A stretch of 64,000 nucleotides of DNA from Trifolium pratense (taxonomy: Eukaryota > Streptophyta > Magnoliopsida > Fabales > Fabaceae), in contig NC_060065.1 of NCBI RefSeq assembly GCF_020283565.1, positions 49,464,409-49,528,408 of the forward strand. Reading direction: 5' to 3'. The position numbers and the translations under genes are program-made. The notes below the pieces were generated by a model, which did no database searches, was not told the origin of the DNA, and was given only the letters and a program-made list of their open reading frames with translations. This document shows positions 12,636-25,512 of the stretch, piece by piece (positions within the stretch are counted from its first letter, which is position 1; each line of letters opens with the position of its first letter).

Positions 12636-13277
12636 GGAGTAACGTTTTTATACAACCGGTAGCACAGTTAGAAAAATTATAGAATTTGAACAAAATTTCA
12701 CATGTAACATTAATATAAATAGTTTAATAAAAGATTTTAATTTTGCCCTAAATTAACTCTTAAAAATCTCGGTCAAAACATGTATTTCAAACATTTTATG
12801 GTCTAGATATATAATTTATTCAACAAATTTAAAAAATTCAGTTTTATTTATATTCAAAATTAGATGGAGTATAATACCAAAAAAAAAAACAAATTAGAGG
12901 GAGTAGTATAAAAACTACTTTTTTTAAAACATAAACTACTCCTTTTGTCCAATAATAACGGGCACATTTGCACACATAAAATTGTCTAATTTTTTTTTTA
13001 CTTTTAGTTGACAATGTAATTTTAATTTTTTTTCAATTATATCATCTATAATAACATAGTTTAATGGACATGTTACGTCAATGTAAAATATTTTTACACC
13101 AATGTCTAATAGAAATCAACTATTCCTCCACATTATATCTTTATATAGTAGAGTGTAGTATGGTGATCTGGCATAATACAAAGTTGGTATTAAATTAAGA
13201 TGTAAAATAATTTTATACTTTCTCTTAATAATATATATCAAACACTCTCAAGTTATTAAAGTAAATTATATTATTAA

Positions 13278-13430
13278 TCGTTAGTTGGTTTAGTGGTGAT
13301 TGACGCTGAACTTGATAGGGAGGACCACAATTCGATCCCCGCAACTGTCCATCGGGAGGGGGCTGACTTGATCCCACAAATTAGAGAGCTGAAAGGACTA
13401 AGTTAACCTTAAAATTGTAGTGAGTGGTAA
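13278..13430 (+). mobile_element. tRNA-derived SINE fragment
   Basis: TAGTTGGTTTAGTGGTGATTG resembles a pol III A box, and ACAATTCGATCCCC about 35 bp downstream resembles a B box. A GC-richer body follows (ATCGGGAGGGGGCTGACTTG), unlike the AT-rich surroundings. The order and spacing are those of a tRNA-related SINE head. Both ends are uncertain. Confidence 0.5.
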
Positions 13431-13820
13431 TTACTAATTTGTGGTATAGTAGTAGTAGTACTAGTAATATGGCCACCGTGGACACAAACACGAACAAATT
13501 TGATGTCCAATATGATGCTTTTTCCACGGGTCGTAGTTATAAAACCAAAGTTCAACATTGACAAGTGTCCTTAATTTTTGCGACTAATATGTAAGTGTGT
13601 GTGTGTGGAGCAGTTATTTGAACAAGAAAAAGAGACCACAAAAACCTGTTCAATTTAATTTAACCCACCACTCTCTCTATTATTCGTGGTGGTTCATCAG
13701 TTATTCTAATTAATTCCATCTTCTTCCTCCAACTTTTTCTCATCACAATAATTCTTCTTTAATTTTACCTCCTTAGCTTCCTTATAATCCAACATTAAAT
13801 CCTTGTATTCATTTTTAGAT

Positions 13821-16800
13821 ATGTTTGACATATTGTTTGGTTGGTCCAAAGCTTCAAAATGGTAACTATACTATTCATTATATGTAAATTTAAATCTTGG
13901 AATCTTGATATAATCATGTTAATTGGTTAATAATTACTAATACTTGTGCATGTATTATCTTGTTTAATTTACAGTAAGAAGGCTATTAAGAGAGCACGGT
14001 ACAAAATCAGGCTTCTCAAGAACAAGAGACAAGCAATTGTCAAGCAACTAAGAAAAGATTTGGCTGAGCTAATACAAAATGGTTATGAAGAAGCTGCTCT
14101 AGACCGGGTAATGTATTAATAACGCATCGACGCTTTTAAAGATGTGTCTGGTATTCGATGTGTCGGTCTCTATTAATTTATTCTCAAATTTTTATTGGTG
14201 ATGGTGTCATGGTTCAGGAACACTTGTTAGCATTTTCCTTTAAATATTGTTCATTATGATCGATGAATGATATAAACTAGAACCGTTTTAGCCTCTAAAA
14301 ATTTTCTTTGAAGCAAAATTTTTCATGATGCAAACTTCACCATGCTTTCATTTAATCCATAATAATTAATATAGTAATTGATTCATAGGTTAACAAGTCA
14401 CAATCATATCATAATATCATGTATGTTAATGTTCTAAATCTTACCTTGTTTGTCCAAGCATGACAATACATGAAACAGATACTAAGAACAAAATCACACA
14501 AGATTTTAAACTAACATAAAATCAATTATATCTTGTACAAATTTTAAGTGAAAATCTGAAACTCTAATAGGAATCATTGCAGGGTATTGTATTGTATTGT
14601 ATTTAGTAACTTAATTCAATGCCTCTTCAATTCCAAAATTTGTCAAAATTTCAGGTTGAGCAGCTAATGAAAGATGAAAGATTGGCAGCTGCATATGAAT
14701 TGTTAGACCAATTCTGTGAATTTATTCTAACTCAAATCTCCTATATCCGAAAGCACAAGTACAAATTGCTTTCAACCTATCTAATATATCTGCACATGTT
14801 TGGAATGACAGTGAGTTTGACAAAGTCACAGAAGTACCGTGTTATTGTTAAAGCTTCAAAGTGTAGCTTTTGACAAAATCACAATAGTATACTGTTATTT
14901 TGTCAAACTCACCACCGGTCCAAACTCGCACTATATCTAAATCAAATGTATTTCTCAAAAATTTCTGATGGTTCAACTTTCAAAAATCAGGGATTGTCCA
15001 AATGACATAAAAGAAGCAATTTCAAGTCTTATATTTGCATCTGCAAGATGTGGGGATATTCCTGAGCTCTTTGTCGTTAGGAAGCTGTTTGGCAAACGCT
15101 ATGGTGAGAAATTTGCAACTACAGCTGTGGAACTATTTCCTGGAAATCTTGTTAACAAGCAGGTACATTTTTAATTTCCTTTCACCGACAATTTTTATCA
15201 AAGGCATGTCTGGTGTATAGCAAGTACTAGTGTTTGACATGATACTAACACATGTGTTTATATTCAATCACTTTTATTTTCTTAAATTATAAAAGGGTCT
15301 ACGTGTTAGAGTTGTGTCTGCGTCAGTGCTTCATAGGTACTATTAGGTAGAGCATAATAACTTAAAAATTGATGCAATTTGACGTTTGTTAATGATGTAT
15401 ACATACTAATGAAAGTTAAAAATTACAGTTAACAGAGAATTTATCAGGCAAATATGTGACTGAGGATCTGAAGTACAGAATGGTGGATGAAATAGCTAGA
15501 GATAATAATTGCCTCCAACAAAATGTGTTAGCCATAGAATACTACCCTGATTGGCAACAACTGCAGGTATGGTAGCTAATTATGGTCAATATTGTCAATA
15601 TAATAATATTCATTTTTCTATACAATATGGTCAATATAACAATATTCATGAACTTATAGTATAGTAGCTAATTATGTTGAATTTATTTGTGCAGCTGAAA
15701 GAAAACAAAGGGTATCGACTAGTCGAAAATGATGCTCAAATAAATGCTGCAATTTCAGAATCTAAAGTACATCCTTCAGATATTGAAGAGATTGAAAGAG
15801 ATGTCAAATGTGTTCATCCATCAATTTTCAAATCAAGTTTTGCTGATTCTTCTGCTATTGTATCATTGGTTCAGAAATATCCTCAATATATCATGAGCTA
15901 TCCTATGCAAAAGAAAGTAGAGAAAGTAGTGGAGGTTGATATTCCTAAGCTACTTTCTTCTGTAAATTCTAGTCTGCAAAACAAGGACGAAAAATTGGCA
16001 TTAATATCTTCAGCAGAAATGGTAGATTATGTTGATGAAATTGAGGATTGTCGATTTTCTTTACCAAAAGATGGTGCCTGTAAGGACGAAATGCTATTGA
16101 AGTTCAATTCCTCATGTCTTTCAAGGAGAGAAAAAACTCAAGTTGGTTGCGACCGAAGTCATATCGATCAAGATGAACCGCCGAGTGAGACATTAAGCAC
16201 AAGAAGCTCAAGAAACAACAAAAGGGCCCCTAGGAAAAGATCAAGAAGGAGATCAACCTCCATAGAAAACCTAGGCATTGTTGATATTGGCTACATGACT
16301 TATTATCAAAAGCCATGCAAAAGTCCCTCTACACATAAGTATGTCAGTGCTCATGGCAGCAGAAAGGATAAAAAGAAACCGATGCTACATATTTTCTCAG
16401 AAAAGGAAAAAAGTGTACAATCGCGCGAGACTAAAGATAGCAACCAACAAGGGTTATTTCTTGCAGAAGAAGCTAGTCTCCCACAACATAGCGAACAAAA
16501 GTTCAAACCCCGGCTGAAAGAGGTGTCTAAATTTACTGTCCAACCATGCCTCGAACAAAATTATCTAATTTCGAAGGAATTTGTGGGATGCAGCTTGGAC
16601 CAGCCTTGTTATTTTTGCATTTATGATGACAAAGACTATTTGGAAACTCAATTTATGAATCCAAAGAGAGTGATAGAAGCTACACATGATGAATGTTGTC
16701 ATTGTAGACCCTTTTTTGAGGTTGCTAATGGAAACATTGAAACAAAAGAAGAGATCATTGCCACCTACAATGTTTCAAATCCAAGGACTAATGGTTCCTT

Positions 16801-17017
16801 AACAAGAATAGAAACAGAAATTCCTTATTTAAGGGCATTGACAATGCCACAAGAGAGACATAGAAAGGGAAAAGACAAGATGTTAAGGACATTTTCATGT
16901 CCTTATCAACATCCAAATCATGTTCATCCTAAGTTGCCGGATTATGATGATATAGCTGCAAAGTTCACTGCTCTCAAGAGAGAGAACCTACAAAACAAAG
17001 ACTGTAGTAGAAAGTAG
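13821..17017 (+). CDS. IST1-like protein (ESCRT-III/Vps4 regulator), six exons
   Basis: Exons are 13821-13861, 13975-14107, 14655-14758, 14991-15162, 15429-15566 and 15695-17017; every junction is GT-AG and the phases join into 636 residues. The IST1 domain spans about residues 10-195: KKAIKRARYKIRLLKNKRQA, then LRKDLAELIQNGYEEAALDR, a VEQLMKDERLAAAYELLDQF block, and a CP-D-KEAISSLIFASARCGDIPEL block followed by FGKRYGEKFATTAVEL. The last exon encodes a 440-residue low-complexity, Arg/Ser/Lys-rich tail (for example KRAPRKRSRRRSTS) with no domain I recognise. IST1 proteins bind ESCRT-III CHMP1 and regulate the Vps4/SKD1 ATPase during multivesicular body sorting; plants have a large IST1-LIKE family with such tails. 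The start codon gives the usual short N-terminus MFDILFGWSKASK. The family is confident, the exact paralog is not. Confidence 0.9.
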
Positions 17018-17465
17018 AGAGGCTTATAGTTATACATAGAATTGATTTTTTTTTTTTAATTAATTAGTATAGCATAGGCATATTAAATTTTGAATTACTC
17101 ATTTAATTGCTTTCAGTGAGATTTTTTTAGATACTACTAATATTCTTTGGCATTCATCTATGTAAGATTATATATGATTGATTCTTGTAGCAGAAATTAA
17201 AGGGGTAGGATTCTCCTTCTTTAACGTGACCGATTCACTTTAGAATACAAAATGATTAATTATTAATTAATAAATAAATTAAGAGTTGATATTAAATACA
17301 GTCGTATAATATATCATGAATGTGTTTTCAACCCTGCATTTCCTTACTTTACTCTCTGTGATATTGGATACATCAATATGGTATCTTAGAAAAAGAAAAC
17401 TTGCATTAATCAAAATAAAAGTAGAAAAAAGCATGTATTGGTTTACGTTTATCAGCGGATAATAA
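17018..17465. other. 3' region of the IST1-like gene and intergenic
   Basis: AT-rich sequence with candidate polyadenylation words (AATTAAT/AATAAA near 17250-17275). No other feature seen. Confidence 0.4.
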
Positions 17466-17870
17466 GTCTGTTTGTTATAGATTTTTTTAAAATACCGTAG
17501 ATTTTTATAGTGTTAAATAATTTTGTGTAAAAAAATTTTACATAAAATATTATTTTAGGTATTTGATCATTTTAATGAAACTTTTTTTGGATATAAAAAT
17601 TTCAAAAAATCATTTAATTTTGAAGCTATTTCAAATAGATTTTCATAAAAATCATTTTTGAAATACAACTTTTTTTAAAAATTGTGATTTTGACTATGTT
17701 TTGATCTTCAATAATGTGTGTATATGTTATAAAATGTCAAAATTAGTGTTTAAATTTAGAAAAAACAAATATAAAAAAACTTGTAATATATTTTGAAAAA
17801 CGGTTTTAGAAAATCCATTTTCAAAAATAAAATAAAAATCTATTTTTTTAAATCTAAAACAAACAGGCTC
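17466..17870. mobile_element. MITE with CCTGTTTG-type ends (hAT-like)
   Basis: The left end GTCTGTTTGTTATAGATTT pairs with the complement of the right end GCCTGTTTGTTTTAGATTT, 405 bp apart. The interior is AT-rich and non-coding, and partly inverted-repetitive (TTTCAAAAAT/ATTTTTGAAA words). No clear 8-bp duplication was found at the edges. The class is inferred from the end motif. Confidence 0.55.
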
Positions 17871-18050
17871 TTTGTATTGGATTTAGTACAAATCTATTAA
17901 ACAATGGATTCATTTGCTTATAGTACTTAATTTTTTTTTCGTGCGCCTTAAATAAGTTTTGTCACGAGTGGGGCGCATGACATGTTGTGTTAAGGCGAAT
18001 TTTGTGATTCTGGGTTCCACGCTCGAGGCGCATATAGTAATGTACTTTCT

Positions 18051-18310
18051 TCATTCGCGGGGTGCATGGTTCAGCACAGAGAAGCTCAAGATCTCCTCCC
18101 CACTAGCATCCACCATATTTTTCTCTTCCTCCTGCTCATCCACCTTAAGTTTAGGCACAATCTTTGGCACGACCTCAGGCTCAAGTAGAACGCGCTATTC
18201 AAGCTCATGTTGTCGTGCCCTTTCTCTTTCCCGCCGTGAAGACACGGTGGCGGATGGACCCCTATTTCCTCTAACACACTTCAAAGCAGCTCCATTACGG
18301 GGAAAAAAAC
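18051..18310 (-). pseudogene. Degenerate coding remnant, possibly transposon-derived
   Basis: On the minus strand one frame stays protein-like from about 18310 to a TGA at 18051. It is interrupted by one TAG (near 18203) and is charged in composition: RRERERARQHELE, then LEPEVVPKIVPKLKVDEQEE. GC content is higher than the surroundings. The Glu/Pro/Val-rich style recalls the N-terminal linkers of plant mobile-domain or transposon proteins, but no catalytic motif is visible. I do not recognise it with certainty. Confidence 0.25.
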
Positions 18311-18797
18311 ATCATAACAATTTCACAACAAATATCAAAACACCATCAAAACAATTTCAACAACTTAAAAAAATTCATCATCAGTCAGATCCGTTACTTA
18401 GGTAACAAACCCAGTTCACTAGTTAAGTAGCATATTATACCAGTATGAAAAAAAATGATAACGAATAAATCAATTCATAGCAAATATGTACTAACCTCTT
18501 GTTTAATGTTGGTTTTGAGTAGATTTCAACCACAAATGACGGTTCAAACGTTGGATTTGAAGTTGGTTTTGCTGCGATTTGGGGCTTTGGAACTCGGTTT
18601 AGATAAATTGAAGTATTTTTGAAAACTAATAGAACGGGGGAGGGAAGGTGGCAGGGTGCGTCGGAATATTTAGGGGGTATCAAAAGAAGTTTTCTTCGTA
18701 CTATCCACTAAAGTGAACTACTGGCATTGTTAATAGTTTCAAAGAACTCATTGGGCTTCTCCAAGATACTGGGCTTAGTTCCAATGTTTCCAAAGTA

Positions 18798-19240
18798 GAT
18801 GTTTTCTCTCCCGACCCCCCTCATTTCTTTTCTACCCCCCAAAAATCCAATTTTGCCCCTTGCGATTTCAAACATTTTTGCCAAAAAACTTCGGTTCGTA
18901 TTCACCGAAGCCAAATATTAGACCATTTCGGTAACTGCAAACCGAACATTAGCGTTTTCAGTACACAAAAAACGAACGTCAGCTTGTTCGGTATCTGCGA
19001 ACCGAAATGTCCTAGATTTCGGTACGTTGGTCGTTGGAATTAGGCCATTTTCGGTAGAAGTTTACCGAAATAATTGTTTCGGTACCTGCGAACCGAAATG
19101 TCCCAGATTTCGGTAAGTGGTTACCGAAATTTATCAGCATATCAGCTTATTTCGGTTCGTATAAACCGCAGTACCCCCAAGGGCAAAAACGGAAATTCAG
19201 GGGTAGAAAAGAATTGAGGGGGGTTGGGAGAGAAAACATC
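18798..19240. mobile_element. Mutator-like MITE with internal palindrome array, member 1
   Basis: The 443-bp element begins GATGTTTTCTCTC and ends GAGAGAAAACATC. The inverted ends extend for about 60 bp (the CCCCCCTCATTTCTTTTCTACC region and its complement). It is flanked by a perfect 9-bp direct repeat TCCAAAGTA at 18789-18797 and 19241-19249, the hallmark of Mutator-superfamily insertion. The centre is a run of about eight short palindromes built on TTCGGTNNNNNNNACCGAA, for example CTTCGGTTCGTATTCACCGA at the left. There is no coding capacity, so it is non-autonomous. A shorter relative is at 37928-38183. Confidence 0.9.
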
Positions 19241-19249
19241 TCCAAAGTA

Positions 19250-20344
19250 TTGTCATATAAGGATTTTCGACTAAAAAATGCTTTATTCAAAAAACACCTC
19301 CCCTCCTCATACGCGGTAAAAAGTAGAAGAAAATAAATTCATCTTTTTTTTGCCTCATCCGCTCTTTTTGGTTTCATGTTTTATTTTATTTTTGTTTTTG
19401 TTTAAGTAGCCTAACGACAAGAATTCTTTCTACCTTTAAAATAAATATATAAAGTGATAGGGGTTGAACTTTAACCTCTATATATATAATGTGATATATT
19501 ATTATCAATTGAGTTAAAATCCCGTTCAAATTAGAGGGTGGCTCAGGTGGGCTAAGAAACACCCCATCCAGGCATCCACCCACAAAAAATGTATTTTTAT
19601 AGGTGATTAGTGGTTTTTTTTTTCTTATTCATTGTTCTAGTTTTCTTACTTCCCCTTTTTGTATTTAGTTCTTCCTCTTTATGTATTTTACTTTTTCTCT
19701 TATTATTTTTTGTTTGATTTGGTAACTGAATTTATATATAAAAATAGTGTTGGAGTATGGACTTTTGTTTGCAATTATACATAGAGTATGTAGCTTAATT
19801 TTTTGATGATCAACTTATGCTTATTAGAACATAAATTTTTATATATATAGATCTTCATATTTAATTTATATAGAGAGAATTCTATTGTGATCACCACTGC
19901 TCACGTGTACAAAATAACATTTATTTTCAAATAGAGAAATGTTACGATTGAAACACACAACTAAACTAAACAGGATGAGTAATTATAATTTATAAGATAA
20001 ATAGGCCATATTGTTTTCTTAAAAGTACATATCAGTTGGTAACCGCATAAATGTTGATATGTAGATGTCTGAGTTCAAATCTAAAGCTCTCATATTTTTT
20101 AGGTTCAAAGCATGCAAGTCCAGCCGCTAAATTACTTTAAAAAGAAACTTCATTTCTTTAAATTCCTCCTCCGTTTGTTTTACAAGCGAATATGCTTATA
20201 TGTAATTGTTTTACAGGTCAAAATCAGTAAAGTCTCGTATTTGGTGGAAAACATGCTAGTCATGGCATATATTACACATGTATCCAATAATATACTGACA
20301 CATGGTGACAACTCAGACTCCTTCCGATAATTTTGTTCAGTTTA
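19250..20344. other. Intergenic, no gene recognised
   Basis: AT-rich sequence without a supported feature. A GTCTGAGTTCAAATCT word near 20067 loosely resembles a tRNA B box, but it is not accompanied by a convincing A box. Confidence 0.4.
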
Positions 20345-20709
20345 CAGACTCAGTAGGTGGTCTTCGAAAACTACGCTCTTTTATGCAGCTCATATGACTT
20401 GCTGTTGTGTGGGTTGTGTGGACCGAAACAACCACAGGTTGTTCAGAGGCTCAGCAAACTCCGTGCATCATATGTTGGACAAGTTCAAGACTTTCTCATA
20501 CAGGTGGTTGAAAGAGACGGGTAGTACTTTAGCTTTAAGCTGTCATAGTTGGTGGTCAGTCCTATGCTTTGTTTAGGCCTTGTATAGTTTTTTATTTGTT
20601 TTTGTATTTTGACTCTTTTGTAACATTACTTAGTATTTCTTGGCGCCTCTTGTGCTGAGAAGACTTATATATGTATATATATATCATTTTGGCTTGTCCA
20701 AAAAAAATA
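20345..20709 (+). mobile_element. 5'-truncated LINE (L1-type) 3' end
   Basis: One frame (about 20394-20576) reads as the C-terminus typical of plant LINE reverse-transcriptase ORF2: DRNNHRLFRGSANSVHHMLD, then KFKTFSYRWLKETGSTLAL and SCHSWWSVL before the stop. The downstream part is T-rich with a TATATATATAT stretch and ends in an A run (about 20700-20708), as LINE tails do. The rest of the element is absent, so it is a dead-on-arrival copy. The family is judged by resemblance to known plant LINE C-termini. Confidence 0.65.
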
Positions 20710-23700
20710 TATATATACTAACACATCATGTATGATATTTAAAAACACATGATATGTCAAATTCATTAAATGATGTGGCAACACATCATTGGATGAATGT
20801 GTAAAGAATCTTTACACCGACGATGCCCAACAATTAAACTCTTTTATTAATAGCTTTTGTCGTAAACACTGGCATTTTCCTTGTTTTATATGCTAAATAA
20901 TAGATAATACTATACCTCAAATATACCTTAATTAATCACTGTTTTCTTTCTATCCACAATCTTTCTCACTTTCTTTCTTTTTTTAATCATATTTCTCACT
21001 TTCTTCTCGCAATGAAACACATTTTTAATGTCATTAAATTCAAAAGCTTTGTCCCAAAACCAGACAAAAATTCATAAACAAAGATATCTCTAATTACCAA
21101 ACTCTGTACTTATATAATAACAAACCAAAAGTTTGTACTAAATTTAAATAGAAAATAACAAGCAAAAAGGTTCTTAGCCCTTAGGACTTCACAAGATACT
21201 AATCAAATACGAGCATTAACATCTAAGTAATCAAATACAAACATTAACATCTAAGTAATTAATCGGTAGACCTTTCATAAAAATCAAAATAAAATCGGTA
21301 GTCTATGATTAAGTGTCAAGTTATGATTGCATATATATATATATTCCAAGAGCAATTGATGTTCGAACCATTATACTTATACCTTATTATGGGCTAGTAC
21401 GTAATGATTATAATGACAAAACTTAAGGTATTAAGTACATAGAAAAACTTCTAAATTGATATTCTATTATTAATATTTTACTAACATTATAAAAATTGTT
21501 GTTCGACGATAACTATGTCTTACCAATGTCATTGTGCCAATGACAACTTGACACATAGATAGCATATGTTTTTGGTTACACCCTGTGCTAAGCCACACTT
21601 GATTAAATAATCGGAGCAGTTGATTATTGATTTTGATTACTAGTTGATTATTGATTAATTATATTAATATAATCCCTTGACAACCTCCACCCTGCATAGG
21701 TCAAAATGAGATAATCTTTTCTTTGGCAATTCCTAATTGTAATTAGCTGGAAGAGAACAATGGTGCTCCATAAATGGCCCAGTTCTTATGTTTGAGAGTG
21801 CCAGCCACTTAATTTTAATATGAATCTTGTTAACATGTGTCCTAAGGGCACATGGTAAGGATCTCAAAAATAGAATAGTTACATTGAAAAATACAACAAA
21901 TTGACTTTTAAAAAGTTGAATGCACGATTTTTTAGAATATATAATATTTCTATGTAAATCAGGTATTCTTTACGTACAATCACAAAGATTAATTTTTCGA
22001 GTCTTATGAAATTCAAATGGGCTGTAAAACCTTTCTAAAAAATTTAATACTATTGTACGTTTAAATTAGAAATTAAACTCAAACTTGATTAAATCAGAAA
22101 AGATTCGCGCTAAACACTCTTGGGTCACCTAATTTTTATATTACTAATCATAAATATCTCAATAACAAAGTATATGCCGAAATCCGAAATGTGAAGTAGA
22201 TGGATAATTTTATATATTAATAATTTGTGATACATAAACATATGATGATATAACATAGATAGCATTTACCCCATTATATATATAATAATGTCAAGTTCTT
22301 GGTAAACACGGAATCTCTTGTTTTATTTTTCATTATGCGCCATGTTTTGAGCACTTTCATCCAATCCATAAACGAGTTGACTTGATTATTTTTTTTGTTC
22401 TGTTCCCACTATTGGGATGACTTTGCCTTTAGATTGAATTGAAAAGCATGAAAAAATTGTAGGATGTGACCTCCATCAAATATTTGATTCAAATTCCACT
22501 TTGTTTTCCCTTTTGTTGCCCTTCTAAGGAAAAGTCAATTTACATTGAACTCTTCTTCCCTAGGAACATAAGTATATCCATATATGTATAGTCATGAGAA
22601 ATCTTATACTATAAGTCTATAATGATATAACGATTGACAAAAGAAGAGAGTTGAATAACTCAACTAATTTAAACTAACGAGTAAAAAGATCAAAGTTCAA
22701 ATTCTGATGAAGAAGAAAAATACTAACTTTAGTTGTTTTAGAAAAAGATTGATAATAAAGGATATCAAAACGAGTCTTGTAATTCCTCGTATGGTAAAAG
22801 ACTATAATTCTAAAAGGTTTTAATATGTTGTACCGTGAGTTCAAATCTTACTCCACTTCTTTGTATTTTTTCTTGCGTCAGTTTCATTTTTAATCAAATG
22901 AGTGATAAAAAAAATTATGGAAGGTATATGTTCAACGCAGTGGTATAGTATGCAATATAGTCCTTCGTTTAATTTAGAGTAGCTGTGATGTAGAAATCAT
23001 TGAGGTTAATTTCAAGAAGTTTTGAGATTTATTTCTAAATGAGTGTGTACTACTGTGTACCATCTTCGGTCAAATATTTAGTTATTTTTATTTTTTGTAT
23101 AAAAGAGGGCCAAAGTCCGAAGAAAAAAAAAACTAAAGAACTAAGCAAATACTTTTAGACATGCAAACTCCGAAAATACCATTAAAAAAAAGTCTATGAA
23201 GTTCACTATATAGAGATTTCACATTAGTACAAATCAAGGAATCTAAGGAGATAATATAGTTAATTAGTCAATCAACACAACAATTATCTCCTCTTATATG
23301 TGATCAACTAAAGTTTGGTTCGATATCAATTATCTGTAAACAAAATTCATTTAAAATTAAATTTAAATAAATTAATATAAAAATATGACATAATATTAAA
23401 TTTTATGTACGACATTGTTCACCTAAAAATTACTCATTGGTAGGAATTTATGTGAGCCGTCTTCACAATGTAGCACTATTCACATGTGAAAATTAATACC
23501 TCAACTCTAGATATTTATGTGAGCCCACTGTGTAGGAACTTGTGCCACGTGCCCAAGAAATGAAAATAATTAAGTTTGGTTTCCACGAACTTGGTCCTTC
23601 ATATTTCTCCTTTCAGGAACAATATTTTGTTTTATAGGAATCGCTATCAACGTTTGTTGTTCTTGACTGTGATCACTTTTATGAGTTATTCCCTTAACTT

Positions 23701-24493
23701 TTTATGTACATTATTCTTTTGAAACGAATTTAAATGATTAAATCCACATCACAGAGAGTAGTATATGTAAGAATAAGAACTCCACTAATAACATATACTC
23801 CAGATATATATATATATTTTATGTTAGCAAAGTCGAATATCTAAAATTAAACAATATAAAATAAGTTGGTTTAAGTTAGATATTGATTATTAGTGGATAT
23901 TATTTGCGGATAATTTATACGTTAATTTCTTCTTCTTTTTTTTAGCCGATCCTCTAATTTTTAAGTCTGCTTCAAGTAGTAATTTTGGGTTGATTAATTT
24001 TTTTAATGGCAAATTATTATGTTAATTTTTTACCCCTTACTTGAATCATATACCTTCAACTTCTTTATCTCTTACCTCAACTGTTTCAAGTAGTATTTTT
24101 GGGTTGGCTAATCATGTGTTTATCAAATCATGTGAAGAAGACTTTGACAAAAACGACAAAGTCTAAGAACAAAATGATGAAAGTTTAAGGTGGACCACCG
24201 ACACGTGGCCATTTTCACCGACTTTGTTGTGCAAAAATAATGTTATGGTGTTGACTTTGATGTTTATCACATCGGAAAGTTGTTTTAATGTTTGAATTTG
24301 AAATCCTTAGCATTGTTACACCGAAAGTGAAAGTGAGAGGAAGCAAACGTGGATATTTTGCTTAACACAAACTTAATTCCACTTTTTCAATTGGTTCATT
24401 AGTCTTTGTTTACTCACCCATATGTTGTCTCATACATTACCCGGTACGAATGAGTTGAATTATTTGTGGAGGTTGGATTTGATAGTAAAGAGT
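20710..24493. other. Long AT-rich intergenic region
   Basis: Nearly 3.8 kb in which I see no gene. A TTTACACCGACGATGCCCAA word near 20811 is typical of a MITE end, but I found no partner. Several TA-rich runs occur (21330-21345, 23805-23820). Confidence 0.45.
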
Positions 24494-25099
24494 TAGGGGA
24501 TGACAATTTGACCCATACCCAGAGGGTACCCGCAAAAATTACCCACAACGGGTAGGGTAAAAACCCGCATTTTGGGTATGGGCACGGGTATGGGTAATTA
24601 CCCGCAAAAATGAACGGGTATGGGTGCGGGTACGGGTACCTTAGTACCCACCCCGCCCCATACCCGCATAATATATATTTATTTATTTTATTTATATTAT
24701 TATATTATAATATATGTAAATCAATTTAAAACAATACAACTCTACTAAACTATTATATTTTTAATAAAAATGTTTATTTATAACATAATATAAAAATAAT
24801 GTGAATATTTAACATAAATATGAACTTTAACATAAGGTTAGTAATAATTTTGTTTATAATTTTCATTAGTCAATATTAAAATCTTTGAAATTTTTTTAAT
24901 TCTATTAAAATTATATGATATTTTATAATTGATCAATTTATTTTTAGTAAAAATGCGGGTAACGGGTACGGGTATGGGGACGGGGGCAAAGGTTGTTACC
25001 CACGCGGGTATGGGGATGGGTACGAGTATTTTTTTAATCTGCGGGTATGGGGATGAGTACTATAGTACCCTACCCATACCCTACCCATTGCCATCCCTT
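24494..25099. mobile_element. hAT-like non-autonomous element, copy 1
   Basis: The ends read TAGGGGATGACAAT and (complement) AAGGGATGGCAAT. GGGTA/TACCC-rich subterminal blocks about 170 bp long flank an AT-rich centre. It is the same family as 27396-28014 but in the opposite orientation: its left half matches the complement of the other copy's right half. The target duplication is not recognisable here, so this copy is probably older. Confidence 0.8.
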
Positions 25100-25154
25100 T
25101 AACTTATATACCGCAAGAGTGTGTATTGTACTCTGATTGTCAGTATAATTAGGA

Positions 25155-25262
25155 GTTATGTCTAATTCAACCATACAAAATCAGTTTATAAGGTGTGACT
25201 AACTCTACTTTATAAATATATATTCAGATTATCTCGCCACTAATGTGTAACTTCTTAACAAT
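25155..25262. repeat. Dispersed repeat, copy C
   Basis: Diverged relative of 3121-3221: ACAAAATCAGTTTATAAGGT, then CTTTATAAATATA-ATTCAG, ATCTCGCCACTAATGTG and CTTCTTAACA in the same order. Confidence 0.5.
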
Positions 25263-25450
25263 CACAATATTTATATGTGATGACAGTCAATTATATGATG
25301 GTAGTAATTTAGGGTAGTTTTAATAGCAAATGAAGCTCAAAAGCAAGCAAATACCTGGAAAAGTGAAGTTGTTTGGCCCAAAAGCAAGAAAAATGAAAAA
25401 AGCAGCAAAAAAGGGCAAAAACATAATAAACAGCGCAACCATCGTACTTA

Positions 25451-25512
25451 CATTGACCTAGTGGTCAAACCTTTAGTTGAGCATGTAGAAGGCTTGGGTT
25501 CAACTCCCAATT
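25451..25512 (+). mobile_element. tRNA-derived SINE head (possible)
   Basis: GACCTAGTGGTCAAAC matches a pol III A box, and GGGTTCAACTCCC, 37 bp further, a B box. The body and borders are not clear. It is not a functional tRNA gene: no acceptor stem pairs. Confidence 0.4.

Noticed and set aside
17959..18405. Plus-strand 148-codon frame
   Set aside because: Serine-rich antisense of the minus-strand remnant, with no family resemblance.
25451..25512. tRNA gene
   Set aside because: A- and B-box-like words are present, but no cloverleaf or acceptor stem forms; treated as a SINE head.
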